64,000 nucleotides of DNA from Neurospora tetrasperma FGSC 2508. Taxonomy: Eukaryota > Ascomycota > Sordariomycetes > Sordariales > Sordariaceae. This document shows positions 11,133-22,343 of this stretch, piece by piece (positions within the stretch are counted from its first letter, which is position 1; every line of letters starts with the position of its first letter). The stretch spans positions 146,501 through 210,500 of the forward strand of contig NW_009799101.1 in NCBI RefSeq assembly GCF_000213175.1. The letters are read 5' to 3'. Under the pieces are notes generated by a model, which ran no database searches, was not told the DNA's origin, and was given only the letters and a program-made list of their open reading frames with translations. Position numbers and translations under genes: made by a program.

Positions 11133-14100
11133 ATGGCAGAACAACAGGATGCCAGCGACCCGAGGCGGCGACAGACTCGCGACTATCCCGATTCGCCCAT
11201 CTCGGTAGAAGAAGGCTTTGCGACAGCCACCACCCTCGCTTCGCGACAACAGCAACAACAACAACAGCAACACGAATATGAACATGAACCACCACCAACC
11301 CCACGATTACCCGACGACGATGGCGACGATGGCCTCACCACCGACACCGACAGCGACACCGACGATGACATGCGCGTCCGCACCAATGTCACCAATGTCG
11401 CCCCAAATCCAGTCCCGCAGAAGCCAAACAAGAAGGCCGGCTGGCTGGCCGCCATGGCTGCTAAGCTGGGTCTCGACATGCCCACAGTCATCACCATGTT
11501 CAAGTACGTTGTGCCTGAGTTCAGTAGCAGGTAGGTAGGTAGGTATTCAACATACTAACAACACACAGAGGCTCCCTCCCGCCTACCATCGGCATCGCCA
11601 TGTGCCAGTCCCACACCATCGCCATCTACTTCGGCACCGTCGGCTACCTCGTTCCCATCGTCTCCGTCCTGGCCATTGCCATCCTCCCCCGCGGCAAATT
11701 CCTCATGAACTTGGTCCTCAACCTTCTCGCCATCTGCTTCGGCTCTGCCGTCTCCATGCTCGCCCTCTATAGCGCCGTCAAGGCCCGCGAACACACCACA
11801 CCCAAAGACGCCCCGGTTTCCGCGCTGCCGACTTACAACTCGAGCCAGAGCGCTGTCTGTGCCGTCTGGCTGTTCTTCAACATCTGGCTGGGAAACGTGG
11901 TCAGGGCCAAGATGCCGGCCTTCAACATTTCCATCATTATCTACAGTATCCTGGTCAACATCGCAGCTACTTTCGGCCCCATCATGACCACCATGGCCGC
12001 CGCCCAGCACTTTGTTCAGCAACTGTTGACAGGCATGTTGCTGGCTATGGCGATTGCCTCGGCTGTCAACCTCTTTATCTTCCCCGTCAGCAGCCGTCTG
12101 GTGGTCTTCAAGGAGTTTGCGGGCGCCATTGGCCTGCTGCGAAAGACGGCTTCCCTGCAAAAGGCCTATCTGGCCAGTCTCGAGTCGGAGGATATGTTCG
12201 CGCCTGCTACGAGAACTGATACCTGGGCGAGGAAGGAGGCCAAAAAGGCTGAGAAGGGGAATCGAAAGCCAAGAATCACCAAGGAGGCCAAGGCCGCGAA
12301 AGCGTTGGGCGAGACTGCCGCTGCCCTACGAGAACTCTCTGGAAAGTTGCATGCCGACATGGGTTTTGCCAAGAGAGACATTGCCTGGGGAAGGCTGGAC
12401 GCCTCCGATCTCAGCCACATATTTACCCTGTTGAGGAACGTTTACATTCCTGTTTTGGGCATGACCACCATCATCGACATTTTCAAGCGCGTCTCCGAAA
12501 CCCAGGGGTGGTACACAGAAGAAGACACGCCACCCGAGGTGGTAGCCGAGAAGGAGATCGAAAAGCGGGTATGGAACGAAGTCATGAAGCAGATGCACGA
12601 GCCCTTCGAGATCCTCTCCGAAGCCATCGACAAAGGTCTCCAACACGCCGCCCTCCAGCTGGACCTTACCCCGCGCCCCAAGAAATCCAAAACTGCCGAC
12701 ATTGAGGAAAAGGCCGGCCAGCCTCTGCAGCCTGGCGATTTGGGGTATGCTCAGGTGATCCATGAGAAGGTGGCAGCCTTTTACGCCAAAAAGGGTGAGC
12801 TTCTCAAGATTTGGGTCAAGGAAAAGGGTCTGATCTACGACGAAGAAGGCTTTACCGCCCACGACACCATCCCTCTCGAACGCCAAAAGCGCGACCAAGC
12901 ACAGCTCAACATCTTGCTCTACATGGAAAACCTCATGCACGCCTCGGGCAACGCCGTCTACGAGTTTGCTGCCTACGCCGATTCCAAGGTCGAAGACGGC
13001 ACCATGTCGCGCAAGCGGTTAATCATGCCCGGATTCAGGCGCTTGGAGAAGTGGTTCCTTGCTGTTCTGCGGAATGAGGACTCGACAGCCGAGGGATCGC
13101 CTGACCTCTCGGAAAGCAGCAACACCATTGTCAGCTTTGGCGATGGTTTCAACAACAACAAGAAGGACCCCGAACACCTTCCGCCCGCTACTGCGTGGGA
13201 ACGCTTCGGCAACCGCCTCCGCAAGATCTCAAAGTTCTTTGGCTCAGAAGAATCCGCTTTTGGCTTCCGTGTCGCTTGCGCCACCATGTCCATTGGCATC
13301 GTCGCCTACCTCAAGGAAACCCAAGCCTTCTTCCGCGAGCAGCGCCTCGTCTGGGCCATGATCATGGTAGCCATCGGCATGACAATGACATCTGGCCAGT
13401 CGTTGTTTGGCTTCATCTGCCGTACAAGTGGCACGGTGGCGGGCATGGTCCTGTCACTGATCGTGTGGTATATTGTTGATGGACATCCGCCAGGTGTCAT
13501 TGTCTTTTTGATGCTGAGCATCTTTTTGTGTTACTACTTCTTTCTCAAGTATCCCCGGTTTGTGCCCGCGGTCATGATCACTGTTGTCACGCAGGTCATG
13601 ATCATCGGCTATGAGTTGCAGGTTGGCATGATTGGAAGGGCGGCAGCGGAGAGGACGGGGCAACCTGTATATGAGTGAGTTGTCCATTTTATTCTCTTGC
13701 CAAAGTAATCACTAACAGTGTCTGCAGAATCTACCTCCTGGGCCCCTACCGCCTTGCTTGCGTCGCTGGTGGCTGTCTCGTCGCCTTTATCTGGACCATC
13801 TTCCCCTCGCCCCTAACCGATCGGACCTGGCTCCGCCGCGACCTCTCAGCAACCCTCTACCTCGTTGCCAACTACTCGTCCATCATCAACTCCACCCTAC
13901 AAACCAAGCTTACCGAACAGGCAGGCGACGTCAACATCAAGGGAACTCCCGCCCACCAGCTCTTCAAATTCCGATCCAAGATCTTTGGCAAGCTGATGAT
14001 GCTTATCCCCTCCATGTCTCAGCACTCGGAGTGGCAGAAGTGGGAACCCACTATCGGCGGCAGGTTTCCCCGGGAAGTTTATGATGAGATTATTCTCAGG

Positions 14101-15171
14101 ACCAACCGCATGGTGGCCTATCTGACGCTCATGAGCTATACGATTACGAACCCGATTCATGCCCCGACCAAGATGAAACCGTATGCTTCGCAAAACCAGA
14201 TTGCCAGCCCGCGCGCGTCGTCGGTGGCTGTGTACCCCAAGTGGGACAATCAGGTTGCGGAACTGGTCATGACCTTGGAGCCGACACACCACACAATCCT
14301 GTCGACCTTGACTCTGCTCTCCAACTCGTTACTCTCCGGCCAGAGTCTCCCACCATTCATGCCCCTCCCGCGTCCCTACGACATTACCCGCCGCCTCATT
14401 CGCCTCGGAACAACCAGTCCACTCCGCAGCCACCCCGCAAGCCCTTATGCATCCGGCGCCGAATCCGACTCTGACTCCGACGCCGACGACGCCGACGATG
14501 ACGTCTACAACGAGCCCGAGCCATTTAAATTGATGGACTCGCGCTCCGGCGAAGACGACTACGAGCACGTCAAGCGCGAAATCAGCTACTTTTCTTCTCA
14601 CAGCCACGACGCCCGCCACCAATCTCTCTCCCAAGCCGCCAACCCTAACGCCACCACCCCCTCTCCTGCCCAATCCCCCGGTGCCTCTCCCTCGGGCTCT
14701 GCCCATCTGGCTTTTTCCTTCCCTCCAGGGATCCAGACCCATTCGCTCACGCACAGCCGTAACCCATCGTTTTCAAGACCAAGGGCGTTTTCGCCTTCGC
14801 ACTCGCGCGCCCACTCGCGCGCTCCAACGTCGCGGGCGCACTCGAGGGCTCATAGTCGTGCGCGCTCAGTGCAGCAGACGAACCAAAACCTTCTTGAGGG
14901 TCTACTTCAGGATGAACCAGGTTACGCAGAGTTTGCTGTTCTTCAAGTGTGCACAGGCCTGGTGTGCGATGACCTGGAGGGCCTGGTCAAGGCGGTGATT
15001 AGTCTTGTGGGCGTAGTGGATTTCAGCTTTCGCGTGGATCGGAGTGAGGAGGAGGTGCATTTGGGAAGGAGGGCCAGTTTGGCGAGGAAGATGAGGGAGG
15101 TGAAGAGGATGGGGACGATTGGAAGGGGGAAAGGGAAGGGGAAGGGAAAGGAAAAGGCGAAGGCGCAGTGA
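11133..15171 (+). CDS. Aromatic acid exporter (ArAE) family membrane protein
   Basis: Three exons (11133-11503, 11569-13674, 13728-15171) give 1306 aa; both introns are canonical and frame-keeping. The N-terminus is hydrophilic with a poly-Gln run and an Asp/Thr stretch. A six-helix block starts at about residue 130 (GSLPPTIGIAMCQSHTIAIY), as in the fungal 'putative ER transporter 6TM N-terminal' domain. A long soluble segment follows. A second helix cluster (about residues 690-860) has the FUSC-like fold, and a C-terminal domain resembles the fungal DUF2421 ArAE module. The cytosolic tail has an Asp/Ser acidic patch (about 1070-1090) and tandem HSRA repeats (about 1180-1205). Yeast Bre4 and bacterial AaeB/FUSC are relatives. 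An efflux role is inferred from family only. Confidence 0.85.
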
Positions 15172-16640
15172 GTGAGGGATTGACGAGGGGAGATAAGTAC
15201 CTCTATGGAGAGAAGTGGGGATGAAAGAAGAAATGAAATATTAATACCCAGACTACCTAGAGGTAGTCAGTCACACATTATGACTTACGTTGGGACTGGA
15301 TGGGAGTGGAGTGGACTGGAATGGAACGGGCGCAAAGAAAGGCGTTCGTTCCTGCTTTCTGCTGCGTTTTTCCAGCTCGGCATATTTTCTACGAAGGGAT
15401 TGATTCATGGCTCATGTCCAGCATGTCTAGCAACGTCATTATGCCCCCCCCCCCCCCCCCCCCAATATCATATCTTACATGTCGTCACTTGGGATCGGAT
15501 CTATGCTAATGTTTCTATGGATGATGGAATTTCAAGTTCATTTGTTACATATCTTACCTTACCTTACCTACCTACCTACTTAATTACATACTTTATATAT
15601 AGTCCACGCAGATAAGAGAAAAGAAGAGATGAAGAGAAGAATCTAATGATATTTAATGTTCGTACATTGAGAAGAGTACCTAAGAAGTCAGAAGGTGTTT
15701 GGTTCCTTTTGTGTCATGGAGTAGACTAGAGGTGCCGGTTGTCAACTTGGTGTGTTACTTCTACCTCGAACCTCTACCTACTGGAACCAGTGAGCGCGGC
15801 CCGGCCCGGCCTGGGCCGTTCCGGTTCCGCCCGTTCGTTGATGATGTGACGTTGTGTGCATCGATGCACTCCGTGTCCGTCTACCTACCTCTAGCAACGA
15901 TGCAAATATAATTCTATGGTACCATAGCATACCTGGAAAAATGCGTTTTGTACCTCTAGGTAACATCTATGTCTACCTACTTAGGTACCTATGTACTTAC
16001 TACCGCCGTGCAACCAGACCCGTCCTAGGGACTAGCAGAGTGGCAAGGTCTTGTCTTGGAAGTAGTCTAGTGGAAAAAAAAGAGTGCGGTCGAACACCTG
16101 GGTGCTGTGCTGTGGTCCATGTACATCAATGAGAATGATTGGTCGTGACTCAGGTTCAGGTTCAAGGTTGGGAAAAGTACCCGAAGTCGGGACTCGGAAC
16201 CGGGGGAGGGATGAAATTCAGGACATAGAGTCGGTGTGGCCCGGAGACACTTATCCGTTTCTTGCAATCTTTGCCTCTCATTATGGGGAAGTATGATCAA
16301 TTCGACACACCGCAAGTAAACCGATTCTTGCACTGAGTGTAGCCAGTCTGCGGTAAGAAGTTGTTCGTTTATCCGATGGGATCACTATTGGTCCTATGGG
16401 GAGCGACAACAGTCAATGACGAACCCAAAAGCTTGGCCGGGTGTGGAACACAAGTGTGAAGAGGTTGAGAGACGACTGTATAAGTGCGTCATAAAGAGAC
16501 ACTGGTTCTCTTACGAGTCTGTTCCTCGTACCTAGGTATAAAAGGCCCAGTGTGGTGATCAGAACCATACTCTCTTAGTTCCTACCTCTACCTAACATAT
16601 CACAAATCACGAACCCGACCACCTGAACCAATTTGCCAAG
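15172..16640. other. Intergenic, homopolymer and TAGG-type tracts
   Basis: No gene was seen. It holds a C20 run at 15444-15463, CCTTA/CCTA tracts near 15555-15580, and several GTACCTAGG-type palindromes. The last 100 bp form the promoter of the gene starting at 16641. Confidence 0.5.
16537..16543 (+). promoter_or_regulatory. TATA box candidate
   Basis: TATAAAA lies 98 bp upstream of the ATG at 16641, within GGTATAAAAGGCC. It is the clearest TATA match close to a start codon in the window. Assignment rests on sequence and distance only. Confidence 0.5.
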
Positions 16641-18289
16641 ATGATGAGTGGATGTCCCGTCTTCAACTATCTCTCTGACGACCCGCAAGCCTACCTCCTC
16701 CTGCTCAAAGACTACGTCCGCCCCAGCCCCGACATCTGCACCCTCTGCAAAGCCCGCTGCCTTGAGTCCTTCATCAAAACAGCCTCAGCCCCCGGTCTAG
16801 CTTGGAATCGACTTTCTCCCGATGGCCGTGTCCGCCCCGCACACACACGTCTCGACGCCCAACTTTCCGCACTAGGAATCACCGCCTCCAACGCCTTCGG
16901 ATTGGATCTTTCCGAAAAGGAGGTAGACCTAATCTTCCAGCCTGCTACGAGACGGCTAACGATTGACCGCGACTGGGACGACTTCGTCCACGCTGTCGTG
17001 GCCATGACTGCTTACCGCGGCCGCGCAAGACCAGACCGGTACGACGCTTTCAAGTCGCAACATGGCACCGACCACTATGCGCTGGGAAAGAAGATGGAGC
17101 TTATGTGCTGGAGCCAGTTTACGAGTTACGACCTTGTCAGACCGAAAGGCGGGACCATTGAGTTTTGGCTATTCAACCTCGGCCAGTTGTTATCTGGCGG
17201 AGCGGGGGTGTTCCTCCGCAGCTCCTCCGCGTCCCCCTGCACCTCTACTGCCGACGAGACAGAAACAAAGACAGAGAAGAAGGAGACAAAGAAAGACTGC
17301 TGTACCTGCCCAATCTTTACCCCTCTGTCCGGGCGGCACCCCGACACGTTTACCGGGTTCGAATGGATCAATTTCGTCCTCTCCGTCGCCCACAACCGCA
17401 TCTCTCCAGACCTCCTCTCTGCTTGGTCGGCATCAAATCATCCCTTATTCACCGAGGACCTCTCCACTCTCTACAGCCACCACCCCTTATCCCCAGGCTA
17501 CGACTGCACCAAGGACAAAAGCTGGTATCAGCCCTCCTACGGCTATAGCCGCATGAGACGGTTCATCGTCCCCGAAGACATCTATAACACTGACCCACGA
17601 GACGTGGAACTTTCCTTTTTGTTGGGGTTTGACGTGCTCTCCGATTTTCATCCCCTGCTTGACTCTCCTCCCCCCGTTGTCGAAAAGTCCAAGTTTTCCT
17701 CAGCAGACTTGTTTGAAGTGGAGAACCTCAGAGAAAGTTTCATAGCCATGTTTCAAAACCATTTCGTGTGTCCATGGTGGTTCGTTCCCCATCGTCAGAC
17801 CCTCGCAACCTTATCGAGACAAAAACTGGCCCATCATATAAGGGGCAGTATGCTGACGACGTTTATGGCGTTGCACAAGAACCTAAAGCTGAATAGGCCG
17901 GTGGAAGGCAGGCACAATGAGGGCGGTGTGGACTGGGTTACTGCTTCGGCTTTCCATTTCGTTCCCTCTCCTTCTGGTGAACCATATCCAATGAAGAAAG
18001 TGTTTGAAGCGGCCGTTAGAGAGTTGCGGAAAAGAGTGAGGGAGGTGTGGCAGGTGCCGCTGGATGAAAACAAAGCAGAGGGAGTCAAGCCGTTTCGTGA
18101 GGGGTCGCCGAGGAGGGGGAGCAGACTGTCGTCATGGTTTTGGGGGGCTACTTTGATAAGTTGCCGGGGGACAGGAGTGAAGAAGAGGGCGAGGTTAGCG
18201 GTCCATATGGGGAGTGGGAGGATTGGGAGGATTGGTGTCTTTCTTGGGAGCCGGAGAAGTTTATGAGGAGGACGTTCGAGTTGGAGTAG
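16641..18289 (+). CDS. Hypothetical protein with apparent frame change near 3' end
   Basis: The open frame from ATG 16641 (a tandem ATGATG) runs 541 aa to 18266 with no recognised domain. It is Cys-bearing near the N-terminus (CTLCKARC, about residue 34) and centrally (DCCTCPIF, about 215), is otherwise soluble, and has WFVPHRQTL around 375. After the G6 run at 18142-18147 the annotated frame becomes basic and repetitive. The neighbouring frame instead reads an acidic Trp-rich tail (YFDKLPGDRSEEEGEV, then EWEDWEDWCLSWEPEKF) that stops at 18289. One extra G in the run would join the two into about 549 aa. Either the tail is the true C-terminus (sequence error or strain frameshift), or the 18266 stop is real. 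Function unknown. Confidence 0.65.
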
Positions 18290-18966
18290 AATGAATAGGT
18301 GCTATTACGTCACGGGTTTGAGGGAAGGGTAGTAAAGGCTACAAGGGAGGAATTGGGGACTCGCTGAAGGTAGTACCTACCTACTCTAGTGGGCATAGGC
18401 TGACTACAAAGGCAGAAAAAGTACATGGAACTCGGGGGGGATCAAAGGCACCTACTTGCGAGGCAGCAGTTGTCTTGAAAACTAGGCAGGAGTGACATAG
18501 AAGGCAGCAGATGATTGCCGTGGGAATGAACTCAGGTACCTATATCTCTAAATGAGAGCAAACAACCTGAACTATTGGCAAAGTCCTGAGTAAAGTCGTG
18601 AACGTGATGATGATAGCGATATAATGCTTATCTTTGCCGCTTGTTCGCCGGAATTATGTCCGCTCGTACTCGAAAGAAGGCAGGAAGTGGTGGATACATG
18701 CCACAAATCCAAAGGCTTTCTCGAAATAGGTATTTTCCAACTTCCTACATGTGTCAAAGCGCTACCTCTACGGCTCTACCTGACAGTCCTGACTATTGTT
18801 CATGAACCATAATTGACTTTCGCTGAGCATGAATCCAAACACCAAAACACCAAACGCCACGCTACCTAACCAGTTTCCCACAACCCATAAGTGTCTGGAT
18901 AGGTTTTCACTCCCTACAGAAACGATGCACTCTCTAGCCTAGTCCCCACGGACTTCATCTGTCTCT
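18290..18966. other. Intergenic between converging genes
   Basis: This is the 3' flank of the genes ending at 18289 (plus) and 18967 (minus). No coding or structured signal was seen beyond short TACC/GGTA tracts. Confidence 0.5.
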
Positions 18967-21930
18967 CTAAAACTCATCCACATCACTCCATTCCATGGTC
19001 CCACTTGCGCTTCCGCTTCCCGTAACGCTAGCACCGCTTCCACTAGCGTCCGACGACATGGAATGCTCCCTATCTCGGCCCGTCGAAAGCAAATTCGTCT
19101 CCCACTTGGTCAACTGCCCCTCTCCATTGTTATTCCGACTGTTGTTCTGTGCTGATGTGGACGACTTTGATACCTGGTTGCTATCCGCGATGCACCCATT
19201 GCGTTCACAGAATGCAATGATTTGGGCCCATTCCGTTCCTTTTTCTCCTTTGGTTCCCCAAGTCGGAGGCCCCTTGTCTTTCTCCGCATCCTTACTATCA
19301 GTATCGTCTTCTTCTTCCTCATCGTCCTGCTCCTCATCCCCCTTCATCACCTCCCTACTCCCCAAAATGATCAATCCAAACTTGGCCCTCGTCAGCGCCA
19401 CATTCAGTTGATTCCTAATCCCACCCCCCGCCTGACTCTCCTGCCTAACACCCCCCGGCAAAATCCCCCACCCCAACCCGCGATCCCTCTCCACAAACCT
19501 CTTTCGACTCCTCGTCACACACAAAATCACCACTCCATGCTCCAACCCTTGAAAGGCCTCGGTCGGCCCCACATTCACCTCCCACATCATACCGTACTGC
19601 TCACTCCTGATCAAGCTGCGTATCAGCCGCACCTGCGCTTTGAACGGGGACATGATGCAGATTTCTGATTGCTTCACCAGCCCAGATCGAAAAAGGGACA
19701 AGGCGTATTGACATGCCAAGTGGGCTTCACCGACGTTGAACCAGCCTCCGGTGGTGGCTGTTGAGGAAGGAGACTCGGGCGAGGGGGCTTCCAAGTCGTC
19801 GGGGGAGGGGTTGTCATGATACAAGATAGGCCAGCGACGACCGCGCCACCCGGGCCAGGATTTCAGTCGGTTGCGTTCGTGGCGATCGGCTTCGGCGACG
19901 AGAGTGTCGAAGTAGAAGAGTTTGGAAGGCATCGCCAAAATGGCGGGGTGGGAGCGGTAGTTCCTTATTAGATTTGTGAAGGGCGGGCGTAAGATGGGGA
20001 GTAAGTCCGGGTGGAGTTGGTATTGTTGTTGGGGCGGCTGAGCGTCTTTGGCGAGGCGCCGGGCTAAGGGGTGGTTGGCGTAAACGGGTCGCTTGAACAG
20101 GCGAGCGAAGAGGGATTCTTGGAGAGGGGTGGAGGGACAGGAGGTACGTGGGTTGAGTTGTTGTTCGTCGCCGGCCATGATTACGAGGGGGGTAAAGAGC
20201 GGTTCGGGACCTTTGAGAGGAGGGGAGACGACGTGGAGAGGGATGAGGGCTTCGGGCTCCATGGCTTGGGCGGCTTCGTCGATTAGGAGGGCGCCCCAGT
20301 GTAGACGGGATTTGGAAGTGGGTGGCAAGGTAGGGTGGATTTGTTGATGCAAGGTGGAGGTGACGGTGTACAGGTCCGAGTTGGTCAGACGCGCGTACAT
20401 GAGCATGGAGGCGTCTCGGCAAGAGGTAACAATGATGCGGTAAGACATGAGTTGGGCGAGGGGAGGCAGGGCAAAGATGTCGTTTTGCATGTAGCAGTAG
20501 GGGAGGAGGTTGCTCAACACCTCTCGTGAGTCGCGGGTTGGCCGGTTAAGACGAAGAAGCTCGTTGCGGCTCATGGACTTGGAGAGCCGATCGGCCAAGG
20601 TGTCGGCTGCTGGTTCGGATGGGGCACATACGAGAATATGGGCACAATTGGGGACATTGCGGACAAGTTGGAGGGCAATTTCGATCATGGTCTTGGTCTT
20701 GCCTGTTCCGGGAGGACCCGAGATGAGATAGGGCATAGTGCCGTAGTTCTGGCACAGGACTGAGTCGACAGCTATACGCTGTTCGTAGTTCAAAGACTCG
20801 TCGAATCGTGTACTGTCGTAGTGCTCCAGCCAGTTGACAACGTGGGTCTGGAAATTGCAGTCTGCTTCCGTGGGGAACAGCATGGACTGGTTCCAGTAAA
20901 CATTGGTGGTGGCCAACTCGTTCGCCTTGGGTCCCGCCGAGCCGTTATGGGTGACCTCGTCGATGAAGGAATCTAGCGCATCAAAGTCATTTTTAAGGAC
21001 CTGTTCTGCCAGATCCAGCGACTGCGTGATGTGGGGGAGCACGTCCATCATGGGCGTATACCGGACCATGGGTACGAAGAACTGAATGTTGAACTTGACC
21101 ACAAACTCTGTCGGCCAAGGCGGGATCATGGTTGGAGTAACGACTTCAGCCGTGTGATAGGTGATTCCGGCTACCCGCAAGACGAGAGTCTCGGTTGCTC
21201 TCACCACTGCGGAAACGCGGGCGTTGTAGATGTATCCAGTCCATGGGAAAAAGCTGGATTCAAAGTGACCGCCATAGTCGAAGCGTAACTGGCGCAGCTG
21301 CACCTCGTCGTCCACTTGGACGTTTGGGGTGTTCTCGCGAAGTCCTGGGACGGTGATGGTTACCGTCGGTTCGTTTGGGTCATTGAACTTGAGGATTCCC
21401 GTGTGGCCGTATAGCGAATAAGAAGCGTTCTCCTTTCGTTGGTAAGCAAGCTCGACCTCGATCAAGGACCGAAAGTATTTCTCGTAGCATTGTGGTGAGA
21501 GATGGGGTGCTTCGGAGGAGAGATTGTCGGCGAACTGGGGCCGAGGAAGGGCGGGCAAAAGACTAGTGGGCAAGATGCCCGAGATGTACTGGAGGTAATC
21601 GATATGTGTCTTTGGGAAGGTGTCGATAACCGTGCCGGCGTACTCGTTGATCTGCTTCAGGGCGGCTGGCACGAAGGTGGGTGCGTATACGTCGAAGCCC
21701 CGAGCGTACTGTTCATCGGCGTCAAAAGCTGGAGGGGTTTCGACGGGTGGTGGAGGAAACCAGAGGTCTTGTGCGAGTGTTGCTTGTGTCTTGGCTGACT
21801 TTTTGGTTTGGGGATTCGGGGCGCCATGCTTGAAGTGCGTTGTTGGCAGCGGGATCGTGTCTTGACCAGTTTCGGGGCTGACGATGGGCAGTGCCTTGGA
21901 CTGTTTCGGCGGCAGGGTAAAGAAGGCCAT
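18967..21930 (-). CDS. Superfamily 1 (Upf1/MOV10-like) helicase
   Basis: There are no introns; 987 aa counted from MAFFTLPPKQS (ATG 21930). The same frame is open to an upstream ATG at 22077 (1036 aa), but that 49-aa extension is His/Arg-rich and unconvincing. SF1B motifs are in order: Q-like NYEQRIAVDS (about 381), Walker A GPPGTGKT (405-412), DEAAQ Walker B (about 535), GDEQQLNP, RNYRSHP, EAFQGLEHGVVILCVTRS, and NQLNVALTRAK. The N-terminal 350 residues include a beta-barrel-like segment as in Upf1/MOV10/SDE3. The C-terminus is acidic, then Ser/Gly-rich. It should be an ATP-dependent RNA or DNA translocase. MOV10/SDE3-type proteins act in RNA silencing or mRNA decay, but the exact orthology cannot be settled here. 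Confidence 0.9.
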   Translation of the reverse strand: MAFFTLPPKQSKALPIVSPETGQDTIPLPTTHFKHGAPNPQTKKSAKTQATLAQDLWFPPPPVETPPAFDADEQYARGFDVYAPTFVPAALKQINEYAGTVIDTFPKTHIDYLQYISGILPTSLLPALPRPQFADNLSSEAPHLSPQCYEKYFRSLIEVELAYQRKENASYSLYGHTGILKFNDPNEPTVTITVPGLRENTPNVQVDDEVQLRQLRFDYGGHFESSFFPWTGYIYNARVSAVVRATETLVLRVAGITYHTAEVVTPTMIPPWPTEFVVKFNIQFFVPMVRYTPMMDVLPHITQSLDLAEQVLKNDFDALDSFIDEVTHNGSAGPKANELATTNVYWNQSMLFPTEADCNFQTHVVNWLEHYDSTRFDESLNYEQRIAVDSVLCQNYGTMPYLISGPPGTGKTKTMIEIALQLVRNVPNCAHILVCAPSEPAADTLADRLSKSMSRNELLRLNRPTRDSREVLSNLLPYCYMQNDIFALPPLAQLMSYRIIVTSCRDASMLMYARLTNSDLYTVTSTLHQQIHPTLPPTSKSRLHWGALLIDEAAQAMEPEALIPLHVVSPPLKGPEPLFTPLVIMAGDEQQLNPRTSCPSTPLQESLFARLFKRPVYANHPLARRLAKDAQPPQQQYQLHPDLLPILRPPFTNLIRNYRSHPAILAMPSKLFYFDTLVAEADRHERNRLKSWPGWRGRRWPILYHDNPSPDDLEAPSPESPSSTATTGGWFNVGEAHLACQYALSLFRSGLVKQSEICIMSPFKAQVRLIRSLIRSEQYGMMWEVNVGPTEAFQGLEHGVVILCVTRSRKRFVERDRGLGWGILPGGVRQESQAGGGIRNQLNVALTRAKFGLIILGSREVMKGDEEQDDEEEEDDTDSKDAEKDKGPPTWGTKGEKGTEWAQIIAFCERNGCIADSNQVSKSSTSAQNNSRNNNGEGQLTKWETNLLSTGRDREHSMSSDASGSGASVTGSGSASGTMEWSDVDEF

Positions 21931-22343
21931 GATGAGGTCCTGTTCGTATTCACCATGTCTTGACGACGCCGAGCATACATGAGGATTGGGCTTGTAAGAG
22001 AGTCGTCGTCGACCATGACTCAGCCGACGATGATGATGATTGATAACAAGAGGTTGGGCGAAGAGAGTTACAAACAAACACCCGCCCGACCCAATGAAAC
22101 AGGGCTGCCTGCCGCCCGCCCACGCAGCCCATTGCAGCCTAACAATTTTGTGCTGCCACTCCCGTCAGTCATGATTGGCTGTTTCAGCGACGAAAGTCCG
22201 TGCCACAGCCGCTGCAATGGCAGAATACTGCACTGTACCTCTAGGCGCCAATGGGTACCTAATGGAGGGGTGTATTAACAAAAACACGCTGAATTATAAT
22301 GATATCTCCATGGAGGTAACTCGAAGAAGGCTCAAACACGCCT
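21931..22343. other. Intergenic between tandem minus-strand genes
   Basis: This is the promoter and 5' leader of the helicase and the 3' flank of the HPP gene. No further gene was found. Confidence 0.5.

Noticed and set aside
19222-19668. 148-aa plus-strand frame opposite the helicase
   Set aside because: It is an antisense shadow of a coding exon that carries clear helicase motifs.
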